Shown in pieces: positions 1 to 5,696 of a DNA stretch of 6,321 nucleotides. Within the stretch, counting starts at the first letter, position 1. Each line of letters starts with the position of its first letter. The notes below the pieces were generated by a model. That model searched no databases, had not been told where the DNA came from, and saw nothing but the letters and a program-made list of their open reading frames with translations. Position numbers and translations under genes: made by a program. This stretch comes from Actinomycetota bacterium (GTDB lineage: Bacteria; Actinomycetota; Actinomycetes; Propionibacteriales; Propionibacteriaceae), in NCBI GenBank assembly GCA_016213595.1, contig JACRAA010000481.1:1-6321 (forward strand). Direction: 5' to 3'.

Positions 1-1016
1 AGCGGCCACGCCGGCAGGGTGTCGGTCCAGTAGTCGCGACCCACGAGGACGAGCGGCGGGATCCGGGTGCCTTCCGGTGCGTAGTACGCGGGCGTCGCGG
101 CCTGGAAGACCTCCTGGACAGTGCCGGCGGCTCCCCGCAGGTACAGCACCCCTCCGCCGCAGAGCTGCAGCAGCGTGTCCTCGCGCAGGGCGTTGGAGAA
201 GTACTTCGCGATGGCGGCGGGGAACACGTTGGGCGGCTCGTGCCCGTAGAACCAGGTGGGGATCCCGTACCCGCCCCCCTCCGGGTAGCGCGCGCACACC
301 TCGAGGGCCACCCGAGCCCAGGCGTCGACGCTCGGCGCGAAGCCTGGCACCCCCCCGAGCCTGGCGAGCACCTCGTCGAGGTCCTCCGGTGCCGAAGCCA
401 TCCTCGCACCGAGGTTCACGGCCTCCATGGCGCCCGGCCCGCCGCCGGTCAGGACGGTCATCCCGGCCTGCGTCACGGCGAGACCCAACCGTGCCGCGTC
501 CGCGTACGTCTCGCTGCCGCGGACGATGTCATGGCCTCCCATGACCCCGACGACCCGTCCTCGGGCGACACGCCGCATCGCGTCCTCCAGCGCGTCGCTG
601 ATCGAGTGGTCGTGGAGGCTCATCGCCAGGGTCGCGCTCACATCCGGGGGAGTGCCCTGCTTGAGGCGCCAGGCATTGCTCTGCGCGTCGGGGGACTCGG
701 TGTACGCGCCCCCGTCGGCCACCGTCCCGTACAGGTCCGCGGCCGTGTACAGGCGGGCACGGTAGGGGTCGAACGGGAGCCCTTCGAGGCTTGGGAACAC
801 CAGCGCTCCCCGGTTGCGCAGGACGTCCTCAACACGCAGGTCCAGCCTGCAGCCGAGGAAGATCGCCCCTCGCGGCTCCGCGCTGAGCAGGGCCTCGGAG
901 CGTTCACGCAGGTCCACGTCCTGGATGAACCACCCAGCCATCACCCTGCTGCGCGACCGCAGCCTGTCGAACTGCTCGAGGGACTCGACCTCCACGCTGC
1001 CGACCGTCTGTGTCAC
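1..1016 (-). CDS. LOG-family Rossmann-fold nucleotide-binding protein (3' end outside window)
   Basis: My own minus-strand translation is an uninterrupted reading frame of 338 codons that runs off the left edge, so the C-terminus is missing. From about residue 155 it reads as a LOG / lysine-decarboxylase-like Rossmann domain. It has a GVMGGHD strand-loop, GGGPGAME at 191-198, and the family's GTxxE signature as RGAAGTVQE at 294-302, where many relatives have PGGxGTxxE. LOG-family enzymes generally cleave the N-glycosidic bond of nucleoside 5'-monophosphates (cytokinin activation, or PpnN-type nucleotide hydrolysis). The substrate here cannot be read from sequence. The N-terminal ~150 residues are an extra region, including MAGWFIQDVDL near residue 26, and are longer than in small LOG proteins. 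The start is uncertain. I prefer GTG at 1014-1016, which has promoter-like boxes at leaderless spacing. An in-frame ATG at 1032-1034 would add six residues and has no Shine-Dalgarno. The gene is divergent from dxr. The family call is firm; the function is not. Confidence 0.85.
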   Translation of the reverse strand, partial: MTQTVGSVEVESLEQFDRLRSRSRVMAGWFIQDVDLRERSEALLSAEPRGAIFLGCRLDLRVEDVLRNRGALVFPSLEGLPFDPYRARLYTAADLYGTVADGGAYTESPDAQSNAWRLKQGTPPDVSATLAMSLHDHSISDALEDAMRRVARGRVVGVMGGHDIVRGSETYADAARLGLAVTQAGMTVLTGGGPGAMEAVNLGARMASAPEDLDEVLARLGGVPGFAPSVDAWARVALEVCARYPEGGGYGIPTWFYGHEPPNVFPAAIAKYFSNALREDTLLQLCGGGVLYLRGAAGTVQEVFQAATPAYYAPEGTRIPPLVLVGRDYWTDTLPAWP

Positions 1017-1022
1017 CCCTCC

Positions 1023-1051
1023 ACTGTGGCGCATGGCCGAAGAGGTGCCAC
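1023..1051 (-). promoter_or_regulatory. Possible promoter of the LOG-family gene (leaderless spacing)
   Basis: Read on the minus strand, GTGGCA (1051-1046, 4 of 6 to TTGACA) is followed after 17 nt by CACAGT (1028-1023, with A at position 2 and T at position 6). Six bases further on is GTG at 1016-1014, where transcription would be expected to begin. A leaderless mRNA starting at that GTG would explain the lack of a usable Shine-Dalgarno, since the only GGAGG sits one base from the GTG. The -10 match is weak and chance is a real alternative. Confidence 0.3.
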
Positions 1052-1062
1052 CGACGGCACGC

Positions 1063-1090
1063 GGAGTGTGTATGCGGGAGTGTGCATGCG
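1063..1090. repeat. 14-bp imperfect tandem repeat in the divergent intergenic region
   Basis: GGAGTGTGTATGCG (1063-1076) is followed directly by GGAGTGTGCATGCG (1077-1090). The two differ at one base, and the second copy contains the palindrome GCATGC. The pair lies between the two putative -35 boxes, covering about -67 to -40 relative to the proposed dxr transcription start and -74 to -47 relative to the proposed LOG-gene start. Tandem sites at this distance are typical of regulator binding, so an operator for a shared regulator is a reasonable inference. A simple replication-slippage duplication would look the same. Confidence 0.6.
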
Positions 1091-1093
1091 CTC

Positions 1094-1123
1094 GCGACCC
1101 TTCGCCCGGAGCGGCGATAGCGT
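1094..1123 (+). promoter_or_regulatory. Putative dxr promoter, leaderless type
   Basis: A -10-like TAGCGT (1118-1123, TAnnnT) lies six bases upstream of the GTG at 1130. This is the spacing expected if the mRNA begins at that codon, as is common in actinobacteria. A weak -35 candidate, GCGACC (1094-1099), sits 18 nt further upstream. The -10 box contains an in-frame TAG (1118-1120), so the dxr reading frame cannot begin upstream of it. The nearest purine-rich stretch (GGAG at 1108-1111) is 15 nt from the ATG, too far for a good Shine-Dalgarno. Confidence 0.45.
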
Positions 1124-1126
1124 GGC

Positions 1127-2326
1127 ATGGTGCGCGAAGTCGTCCTGCTCGGTGCCACCGGGTCCATCGGAACCCAGACCCTCGACGTCGTCTCCCGTCA
1201 CCGGGACAGGTTCAGGGTCAAGGCCCTGTCCGCGGGCGGGAGCCGGGTGGACCTGCTCGCCGAGCAGGTGCGCGAGTTCTCCCCGGAGTTCGTCGCGCTG
1301 CCGACGGCCGCGGCGGCGGACGCCCTGCGTGCCGCGCTCGGTACGGACCGGCCCTCGATCCGGGTCGGTCCCGAGGCCTCGACCGAGCTCGCCGGGCTCG
1401 ACTGCGACGTCGTCCTCAACGCGATCACGGGAGCTGCCGGACTGCGGCCCACGCTCGAGACCCTGGCCCGTGGCACCACACTGGCGCTCGCGAACAAGGA
1501 GTCGCTCGTCATCGGCGGCCGGCTCGTCACGTCCGCCGCCGCACCCGGACAGCTCGTCGCCGTCGACTCCGAGCACTCCGCGTTCGCACAGGCACTGCGG
1601 GCGGGGCGCGCCGAGGAGGTCCGCCGGCTCATCCTCACGGCCTCCGGCGGACCCTTCCGGGGCCGTACCGTCGACCAGCTCCGCGACGTCACCGTGGACC
1701 AGGCCCTGGCCCATCCCAACTGGTCGATGGGCCGCGTCATCACGATCAACTCCTCGACCCTGGTCAACAAGGGACTCGAACTGCTCGAGGCACACCTCCT
1801 GTACGACGTCGCCCTTGAGGACATCACGGTCGTCGTCCACCCGCAGTCCGTGGTGCACTCCATGGTCGAGTACGTCGACGGTTCGACGATCGCCCAGTGC
1901 TCCCCGCCGGACATGCGCCTTCCCATCGGGCTCGCACTCGCCTGGCCCGAGCGCCTCCCCGACGTCGCCGCGCCGTGCTCATGGGCGGAGCGGACCTCGT
2001 GGACCTTCGAGCCGCTCGACGACGAGACGTTCCCGGCAGTGTCGCTGGCACGGACGGCGGGAGCGGCCGCCGGCACCGCCCCGGCCGTCTACAACGCGGC
2101 GAACGAGGCGGCGGTCGACGCGTTCTGCGAGCACCGGATCGGCTTCCTCGACATCACAGCGACCGTCCGCAGGGTGCTCGAGGAGCACCTGGCTGCCGGC
2201 GCCGACGTACCATCGGAAGCAGGAGCAGCCTGGGTCGCCGACGCGCAGCTGAGCATCGAGGCCGTCCTGGCCGCTGACTCGTGGGGTCGGCGTCGCGCCG
2301 AAGCGCTCACGCGGAAGGACCCATGA
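1127..2326 (+). CDS. dxr: 1-deoxy-D-xylulose 5-phosphate reductoisomerase
   Basis: This cytosolic enzyme of the MEP (non-mevalonate) isoprenoid pathway rearranges and reduces 1-deoxy-D-xylulose 5-phosphate to 2-C-methyl-D-erythritol 4-phosphate using NADPH and a divalent metal. At 399 residues it is full length. The NADPH-binding GATGSIG is at residues 9-15 and NKES at 123-126. The metal ligands are D147 and E149 in AVDSEHSAF and E218 in NKGLELLEA. HPNWSMG at 196-202 carries the active-site His and Trp, and the C-terminal region has YNAANEAAV. Spacing of these residues agrees with my recollection of the E. coli enzyme (D150, E152, H209, E231). The family is the target of fosmidomycin. The start must be ATG 1127 or the adjacent GTG 1130, because an in-frame TAG lies at 1118-1120. 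GTG 1130 fits a leaderless transcript and would remove one residue. It is first in the cluster, 13 nt before rseP. No disruption is visible. Confidence 0.97.
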   Translation: MVREVVLLGATGSIGTQTLDVVSRHRDRFRVKALSAGGSRVDLLAEQVREFSPEFVALPTAAAADALRAALGTDRPSIRVGPEASTELAGLDCDVVLNAITGAAGLRPTLETLARGTTLALANKESLVIGGRLVTSAAAPGQLVAVDSEHSAFAQALRAGRAEEVRRLILTASGGPFRGRTVDQLRDVTVDQALAHPNWSMGRVITINSSTLVNKGLELLEAHLLYDVALEDITVVVHPQSVVHSMVEYVDGSTIAQCSPPDMRLPIGLALAWPERLPDVAAPCSWAERTSWTFEPLDDETFPAVSLARTAGAAAGTAPAVYNAANEAAVDAFCEHRIGFLDITATVRRVLEEHLAAGADVPSEAGAAWVADAQLSIEAVLAADSWGRRRAEALTRKDP

Positions 2327-2334
2327 GGAAGGAG
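2327..2334 (+). promoter_or_regulatory. Ribosome binding site of rseP
   Basis: GGAAGGAG follows the dxr stop directly and lies 5 nt before GTG 2340, which fixes that GTG as the rseP start. The same bases sit inside a six-codon ATG-started mini-frame (2323-2343, peptide MRKEMT). That frame starts by overlapping the dxr stop as ATGA and ends by overlapping the rseP start as GTGA. Confidence 0.75.
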
Positions 2335-2339
2335 ATGAC

Positions 2340-3608
2340 GTGACAGCCGTCTGGGCAGTCCTCACGGGGCTCGGCTTCTTCGCGCTCATCATGGCGTCGA
2401 TCGCCCTCCACGAGGTCGGCCACCTGGTCCCGGCGAAGCTGTTCGGCGTCAAGGTCCCCCTGTACTTCGTGGGCTTCGGCAAGCGGATCTGGTCGTTCCG
2501 CCGCGGCGAGACCGAGTACGGCATCAAGTGGATCCTGCTGGGCGGCTACGTCCGGCTGGTCGGGATGTACCCGCCGGGCCGCCCCGGCCGAACGGGACGT
2601 CTCGCCGAGCTCGCCGACAGTGCACGGGAGGCCGAGCGGGACGACATCACCGAGACCGACGTGCGGACCGGCCGGCTCTTCTACCAGAAGCCGACCTGGC
2701 AGAAGCTCATCATCATGGCGGGCGGCCCGCTCATGAACATCGTGCTCGCCTTCTTCATCTTCCTCGGCATCAACCTCACGTTCGGGCAACTTCAGCAGAC
2801 GCTCTCCATAGCCTCCGTCGCCGACTGTCTCGACCCGGCACCGGCCGCCTGTGTCGCCCCTCCCGCCAAGCAGGCAGGTCTCCAGCCGGGCGACACCATC
2901 GTCGCGCTCAACGGCGCCGGCGTGTCGACGTGGCGCCAGCTCGTGACGCTGGTCCGGTCCCAGGGCACGGGCGAGCTCGCGTTCACGGTCGAGCGTCCCG
3001 GGCAGGGACGCGTCACGCTGCCGGCCGTGCACGGCGTCCTGCGCCAGGTCGTCGACCTCAACGACCCCTCCATGTCCGTGACCGCCGGGTTCGCCGGCAT
3101 GTCGAGCGACATCACCACCGTCCGCGTCGGGCCGGTGGGCACCCTCCAGGACATGTGGAAGCTGACCACCCAGAGCGTCTCGGCGCTCGGCACGTTCCCG
3201 CAGAAGGTGGTCGCCACGGGGGTGGACCTCGTCACCGGCAAGCCCAGGGACGCGGCGGGTCCGCTCAGCGTCGTCGGGGCATCCGTCGCGGCCAGCGAGA
3301 TCGCGACGACCGACCGCCTGACGCTGGGCAGCAGGATCGCCTCGTACTTCTCGCTCCTGGGCTCGGTGAACCTGTTCGTCGCCATCCTCAACCTCATCCC
3401 GCTGCTCCCGTTCGACGGCGGGCACATCGCGGGCGCACTGTGGGAAGCACTGCGGCGCGCGCTGGCCAGGCTCTTCCACCGTCCCGACCCCGGCTTCTTC
3501 GATACCGCCCGTCTCTTGCCCGTGGCGTATGTTGTAGGCGCCTTCCTCGTGATCGCCGGCGCGATCCTCGTCGTCGCCGACATCGTGAGCCCCATCCGCA
3601 TCTTCTGA
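2340..3608 (+). CDS. rseP: Site-2 intramembrane zinc metalloprotease, RseP/Rip1 family (M50)
   Basis: This is a polytopic membrane protease of 422 residues. Family members cut membrane-bound substrates such as anti-sigma factors, after a first cleavage, within the bilayer. The first membrane segment (about 5-28) ends in the zinc motif HEVGH at 24-28. A second, about 130-150, starts with GGPLMN. A PDZ-like domain at about 160-245 carries PAKQAGLQPGD. A third hydrophobic region, about 335-358, holds the third zinc ligand in NLIPLLPFDGG (N351, D359). The last segment is at about 395-415. All catalytic residues are present. Two cysteines, C163 and C171, lie just before the PDZ core on what should be the extracytoplasmic side. 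The GTG start is supported by a strong ribosome binding site. The order dxr-rip1-ispG matches M. tuberculosis as I remember it (Rv2870c-Rv2868c). The likely role is envelope-stress signalling by regulated proteolysis; the actual substrates are unknown. Confidence 0.95.
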   Translation: MTAVWAVLTGLGFFALIMASIALHEVGHLVPAKLFGVKVPLYFVGFGKRIWSFRRGETEYGIKWILLGGYVRLVGMYPPGRPGRTGRLAELADSAREAERDDITETDVRTGRLFYQKPTWQKLIIMAGGPLMNIVLAFFIFLGINLTFGQLQQTLSIASVADCLDPAPAACVAPPAKQAGLQPGDTIVALNGAGVSTWRQLVTLVRSQGTGELAFTVERPGQGRVTLPAVHGVLRQVVDLNDPSMSVTAGFAGMSSDITTVRVGPVGTLQDMWKLTTQSVSALGTFPQKVVATGVDLVTGKPRDAAGPLSVVGASVAASEIATTDRLTLGSRIASYFSLLGSVNLFVAILNLIPLLPFDGGHIAGALWEALRRALARLFHRPDPGFFDTARLLPVAYVVGAFLVIAGAILVVADIVSPIRIF

Positions 3609-3623
3609 CCGAATGTCCTGACC

Positions 3624-3629
3624 GAGGAG
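3624..3629 (+). promoter_or_regulatory. Ribosome binding site of ispG
   Basis: GAGGAG lies 8 nt before GTG 3638. This favours that start over the in-frame GTG at 3644 and ATG at 3656, and over the much longer upstream open frame that overlaps rseP. The rseP-ispG gap is only 29 nt, so ispG probably shares the upstream transcript. Confidence 0.75.
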
Positions 3630-3637
3630 CCCACTCC

Positions 3638-4783
3638 GTGCCCGTGACCCTGGGGATGCCCAAGCCTCCCGTACCCGTGCTCGCGAAGCGGCACCCCACC
3701 CGGCAGATCAAGGTCGGCAAGGTGCTCGTCGGCGGCGACGCGCCCATCTCCGTCCAGTCCATGACGACGACCAAGACCACGGACATCAACGCGACTCTGC
3801 AGCAGATCGCCGAGCTCACCGCGGCCGGCTGCGACATCGTCCGTGTGGCCGTGCCCAGCCAGGACGACGCCGAGGCGTTGCCGATCATCGCGAAGAAGTC
3901 GCAGATCCCCGTGATCGCCGACATCCACTTCCAGCCGAAGTACGTGTTCGCGGCGATCGACGCGGGCTGTGCGGCGGTTCGGGTGAACCCGGGCAACATC
4001 AAGGCCTTCGACGACAAGGTGGGCGAGATCGCCCGCTACGCCAGCGACGCGGGAGTCTCGCTGCGGATCGGCGTCAACGCCGGCTCCCTCGACAAGCGGA
4101 TCATGGACAAGTACGGCTCCGCGACGCCGGAGGCGCTCGTCGAGTCGGCCCTGTGGGAGGCGTCGCTGTTCGAGGAGCACGGCTTCCGGGACTTCAAGAT
4201 CTCCGTCAAGCACCACGACCCGGTCGTCATGGTCAGGGCGTACGAGCTGCTCAGCCAGGCCTGCGACTACCCGCTGCACCTCGGCGTCACCGAGGCCGGT
4301 CCCGCCTTCCAGGGCACGATCAAGTCGGCGACGGCCTTCGGCGCCCTGCTGAGCCAGGGCATCGGTGACACGATCCGCGTCTCGCTGTCCGCCCCTCCGG
4401 TCGAGGAGGTCAAGGTCGGCATCAAGATCCTCGAGTCGCTCAACCTCCGGCCCCGCCACCTCGAGATCGTCTCGTGCCCGTCCTGCGGGCGTGCCCAGGT
4501 CGACGTGTACACGCTCGCCGACGAGGTGACCGCGGGGCTGGCCGGGATGACCGTACCGCTCCGGGTCGCGGTCATGGGATGCGTCGTGAACGGCCCGGGC
4601 GAGGCCCGCGAGGCCGACCTCGGTGTCGCCTCCGGCAACGGCAAGGGGCAGATCTTCGTCCGCGGGGAGGTCGTGCGGACCGTCCCCGAGGACCAGATCG
4701 TCGAGAACCTCATCGCCGAGGCCCAGCGTCTCGCCGAGGAGATGGGCGAGACGTCGGGGGCGCCGATCGTCACGGTGGGCTGA
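3638..4783 (+). CDS. ispG: 4-hydroxy-3-methylbut-2-enyl diphosphate synthase (flavodoxin/ferredoxin type)
   Basis: IspG (GcpE) converts 2-C-methyl-D-erythritol 2,4-cyclodiphosphate to HMBPP, the penultimate step of the MEP pathway. It uses a [4Fe-4S] cluster and electrons from flavodoxin or ferredoxin. The 381-residue protein has the N-terminal TIM-barrel region (QSMTTTKTTD, ADIHFQPKY, RVNPGNI, GVNAGSLDKR, SVKHHDP) followed by the cluster domain. Cluster ligands are C280 and C283 (CPSCG) and C315 with E322 (GCVVNGPGE). Their spacing equals that recalled for E. coli IspG (C270, C273, C305, E312), so the site is intact. The length is that of the short bacterial form, without the central domain inserted in plant enzymes. 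The start is GTG 3638. The gene lies 29 nt after rseP and its stop touches the next start (TGAATG). Together with dxr it supplies two non-consecutive steps of one pathway from one operon. Confidence 0.97.
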   Translation: MPVTLGMPKPPVPVLAKRHPTRQIKVGKVLVGGDAPISVQSMTTTKTTDINATLQQIAELTAAGCDIVRVAVPSQDDAEALPIIAKKSQIPVIADIHFQPKYVFAAIDAGCAAVRVNPGNIKAFDDKVGEIARYASDAGVSLRIGVNAGSLDKRIMDKYGSATPEALVESALWEASLFEEHGFRDFKISVKHHDPVVMVRAYELLSQACDYPLHLGVTEAGPAFQGTIKSATAFGALLSQGIGDTIRVSLSAPPVEEVKVGIKILESLNLRPRHLEIVSCPSCGRAQVDVYTLADEVTAGLAGMTVPLRVAVMGCVVNGPGEAREADLGVASGNGKGQIFVRGEVVRTVPEDQIVENLIAEAQRLAEEMGETSGAPIVTVG

Positions 4784-5620
4784 ATGCCCGCGCATGTCCG
4801 GACGCTCACCAACGCGGACCTGCCGGCCGTCACCGATCTGCTCGCCAGGCGGCCCTTCGAGAACGTCTTCGTCGCGTCCCGCATCCGTACCGGCGGGCTC
4901 GAGGCCTTCATGCTCGGCTGCGACGTCTGGGGCTACGAGGAGGACGGGGAGCTCGTCTCCATCCTCCACAACGGCGCCAACATGGTGCCGGTCAACGGCA
5001 CGTCGGACGCGCTCGACGCGTACGTGGCACGCATCGGCCCGATCCGTACCTGCGCCTCGATCCTCGGCGTCGCCGGGGAGGCGCTGAGCCTGTACGACAA
5101 GCTGTGCCAAAGGTGGCCCGGTGCCTGGCAGCGCCCGCGCGAGATCCGCTCGTGCCAGCCCCTCATGGTCATCTCCCGAGGGCCGGTCGTGCCCTCGGAC
5201 CCTCGGGTGCGCAGGATCGGTCCGGCCGACGCGGAGAGCTACTTCGAGGCCGCCGTCTCCATGTACACCGAGGAGGTCGGCGTGTCCCCGCTCGACGGGA
5301 CGAACGGCTACCGGTGGTACGTCGACCGGCTGCTCGAGACCGGCTGCGCGATGGGCATCGTCGAGGACGGCCGGGTCATCTTCAAGACCGACGTCGGGTC
5401 GTACACCGCGAGCACCTGCCAGGTCGCGGGCGTGTGGCTGCGACCCGAGCTCCGGGGCCGTGGGCGGTCCGTCCCGGCGATGGCCGGGGTCGTCGACCTG
5501 TGCCGCGAGCAGTGGCAGAACGTGACGCTGTACGTCAACGACTACAACACCCCGGCCCGTGCGCTGTACCGCCGCGTCGGGTTCGACGAGGTCGGCGCGA
5601 TGGCGACCGTCCTGTACTGA
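4784..5620 (+). CDS. Two-domain GNAT-family acetyltransferase (DUF4081 + GNAT), substrate unknown
   Basis: This 278-residue protein has an N-terminal half (about 5-120) resembling DUF4081 and a C-terminal GNAT fold (about 141-278). GNAT enzymes move an acyl group from acyl-CoA to an amine. The C-terminal half shows the beta-4 / motif A region GVWLRPELRGRGRS, with RGRGRS at 224-229 as the CoA pyrophosphate loop; the last position is Ser rather than the usual Gly or Ala. It also has NDYNTPARALYRRVGF at 252-267, with Y262 at the usual catalytic tyrosine position. There is no signal peptide or membrane segment, so it should be cytosolic. Its ATG directly follows the ispG stop, with only a weak GGTGGG upstream (4774-4779), which suggests translational coupling. 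M. tuberculosis has a GNAT gene in the same place after ispG (Rv2867c, from memory), so the linkage looks old. The target is unknown; nothing in the sequence shows whether it acts on a protein, peptide or metabolite. Confidence 0.88.
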   Translation: MPAHVRTLTNADLPAVTDLLARRPFENVFVASRIRTGGLEAFMLGCDVWGYEEDGELVSILHNGANMVPVNGTSDALDAYVARIGPIRTCASILGVAGEALSLYDKLCQRWPGAWQRPREIRSCQPLMVISRGPVVPSDPRVRRIGPADAESYFEAAVSMYTEEVGVSPLDGTNGYRWYVDRLLETGCAMGIVEDGRVIFKTDVGSYTASTCQVAGVWLRPELRGRGRSVPAMAGVVDLCREQWQNVTLYVNDYNTPARALYRRVGFDEVGAMATVLY

Positions 5621-5625
5621 GGCTG

Positions 5626-5650
5626 GACCGCCTCGGTCACCGGTGCGGTC
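5626..5650 (+). other. GC-rich hairpin with two alternative stems, upstream of proS
   Basis: Just after the GNAT stop, GACCGC (5626-5631) can pair with GCGGTC (5645-5650). Alternatively GACCG (5626-5630) can pair with CGGTC (5634-5638) over a 3-nt loop. The two stems exclude each other. A palindrome CACCGGTG lies at 5638-5645. No T-tract follows, so a classical intrinsic terminator is not supported. It could end or weaken transcription from the upstream operon, act as a protein site next to the proS -10 box, or be chance in GC-rich DNA. Confidence 0.3.
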
Positions 5651-5652
5651 GC

Positions 5653-5658
5653 TAGGCT
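5653..5658 (+). promoter_or_regulatory. Possible -10 box of a proS promoter
   Basis: TAGGCT fits the TAnnnT -10 pattern common in actinobacteria. It would place the transcription start near 5665, giving a leader of about 32 nt before the proS GTG. No good -35 box is visible at 16-18 nt; TGGACC (5624-5629) is 23 nt away. The 76-nt gap, against 0-29 nt inside the upstream cluster, supports separate initiation. Confidence 0.4.
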
Positions 5659-5686
5659 GCGCAGGCAGATCCGTTTCCGCCTGACC

Positions 5687-5691
5687 AGGAG
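5687..5691 (+). promoter_or_regulatory. Ribosome binding site of proS
   Basis: AGGAG ends 5 nt before GTG 5697, favouring that codon. The in-frame GTG at 5691 overlaps the motif and cannot use it, while the in-frame ATG at 5712 is 20 nt away. Confidence 0.7.
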
Positions 5692-5696
5692 TGTCC

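Noticed and set aside
1013..1858. 281-codon minus-strand frame antisense to the first half of dxr
   Set aside because: Antisense to conserved dxr coding sequence, with Asp/Gly/Arg-rich product and no motif. It would also cover the divergent promoter region.
240..2252. 670-codon plus-strand open frame across the LOG gene and dxr
   Set aside because: It overlaps two recognisable genes, one in antisense and one in another frame, and encodes Ser/Arg/Pro-rich sequence without domains.
2307..3479. 390-codon minus-strand frame antisense to rseP
   Set aside because: Charged low-complexity translation typical of an antisense GC-rich frame; rseP is clearly the real gene.
2528..3637. Upstream extension of the ispG frame inside rseP
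   Set aside because: This part translates to Arg/His-rich sequence unrelated to IspG. GTG 3638 has the ribosome binding site and gives the normal family length.
4474..5655. 393-codon plus-strand frame overlapping the end of ispG and all of the GNAT gene
   Set aside because: Arg/Gly/Pro-rich with no domain. The other frame carries the GNAT motifs and the IspG cluster ligands.
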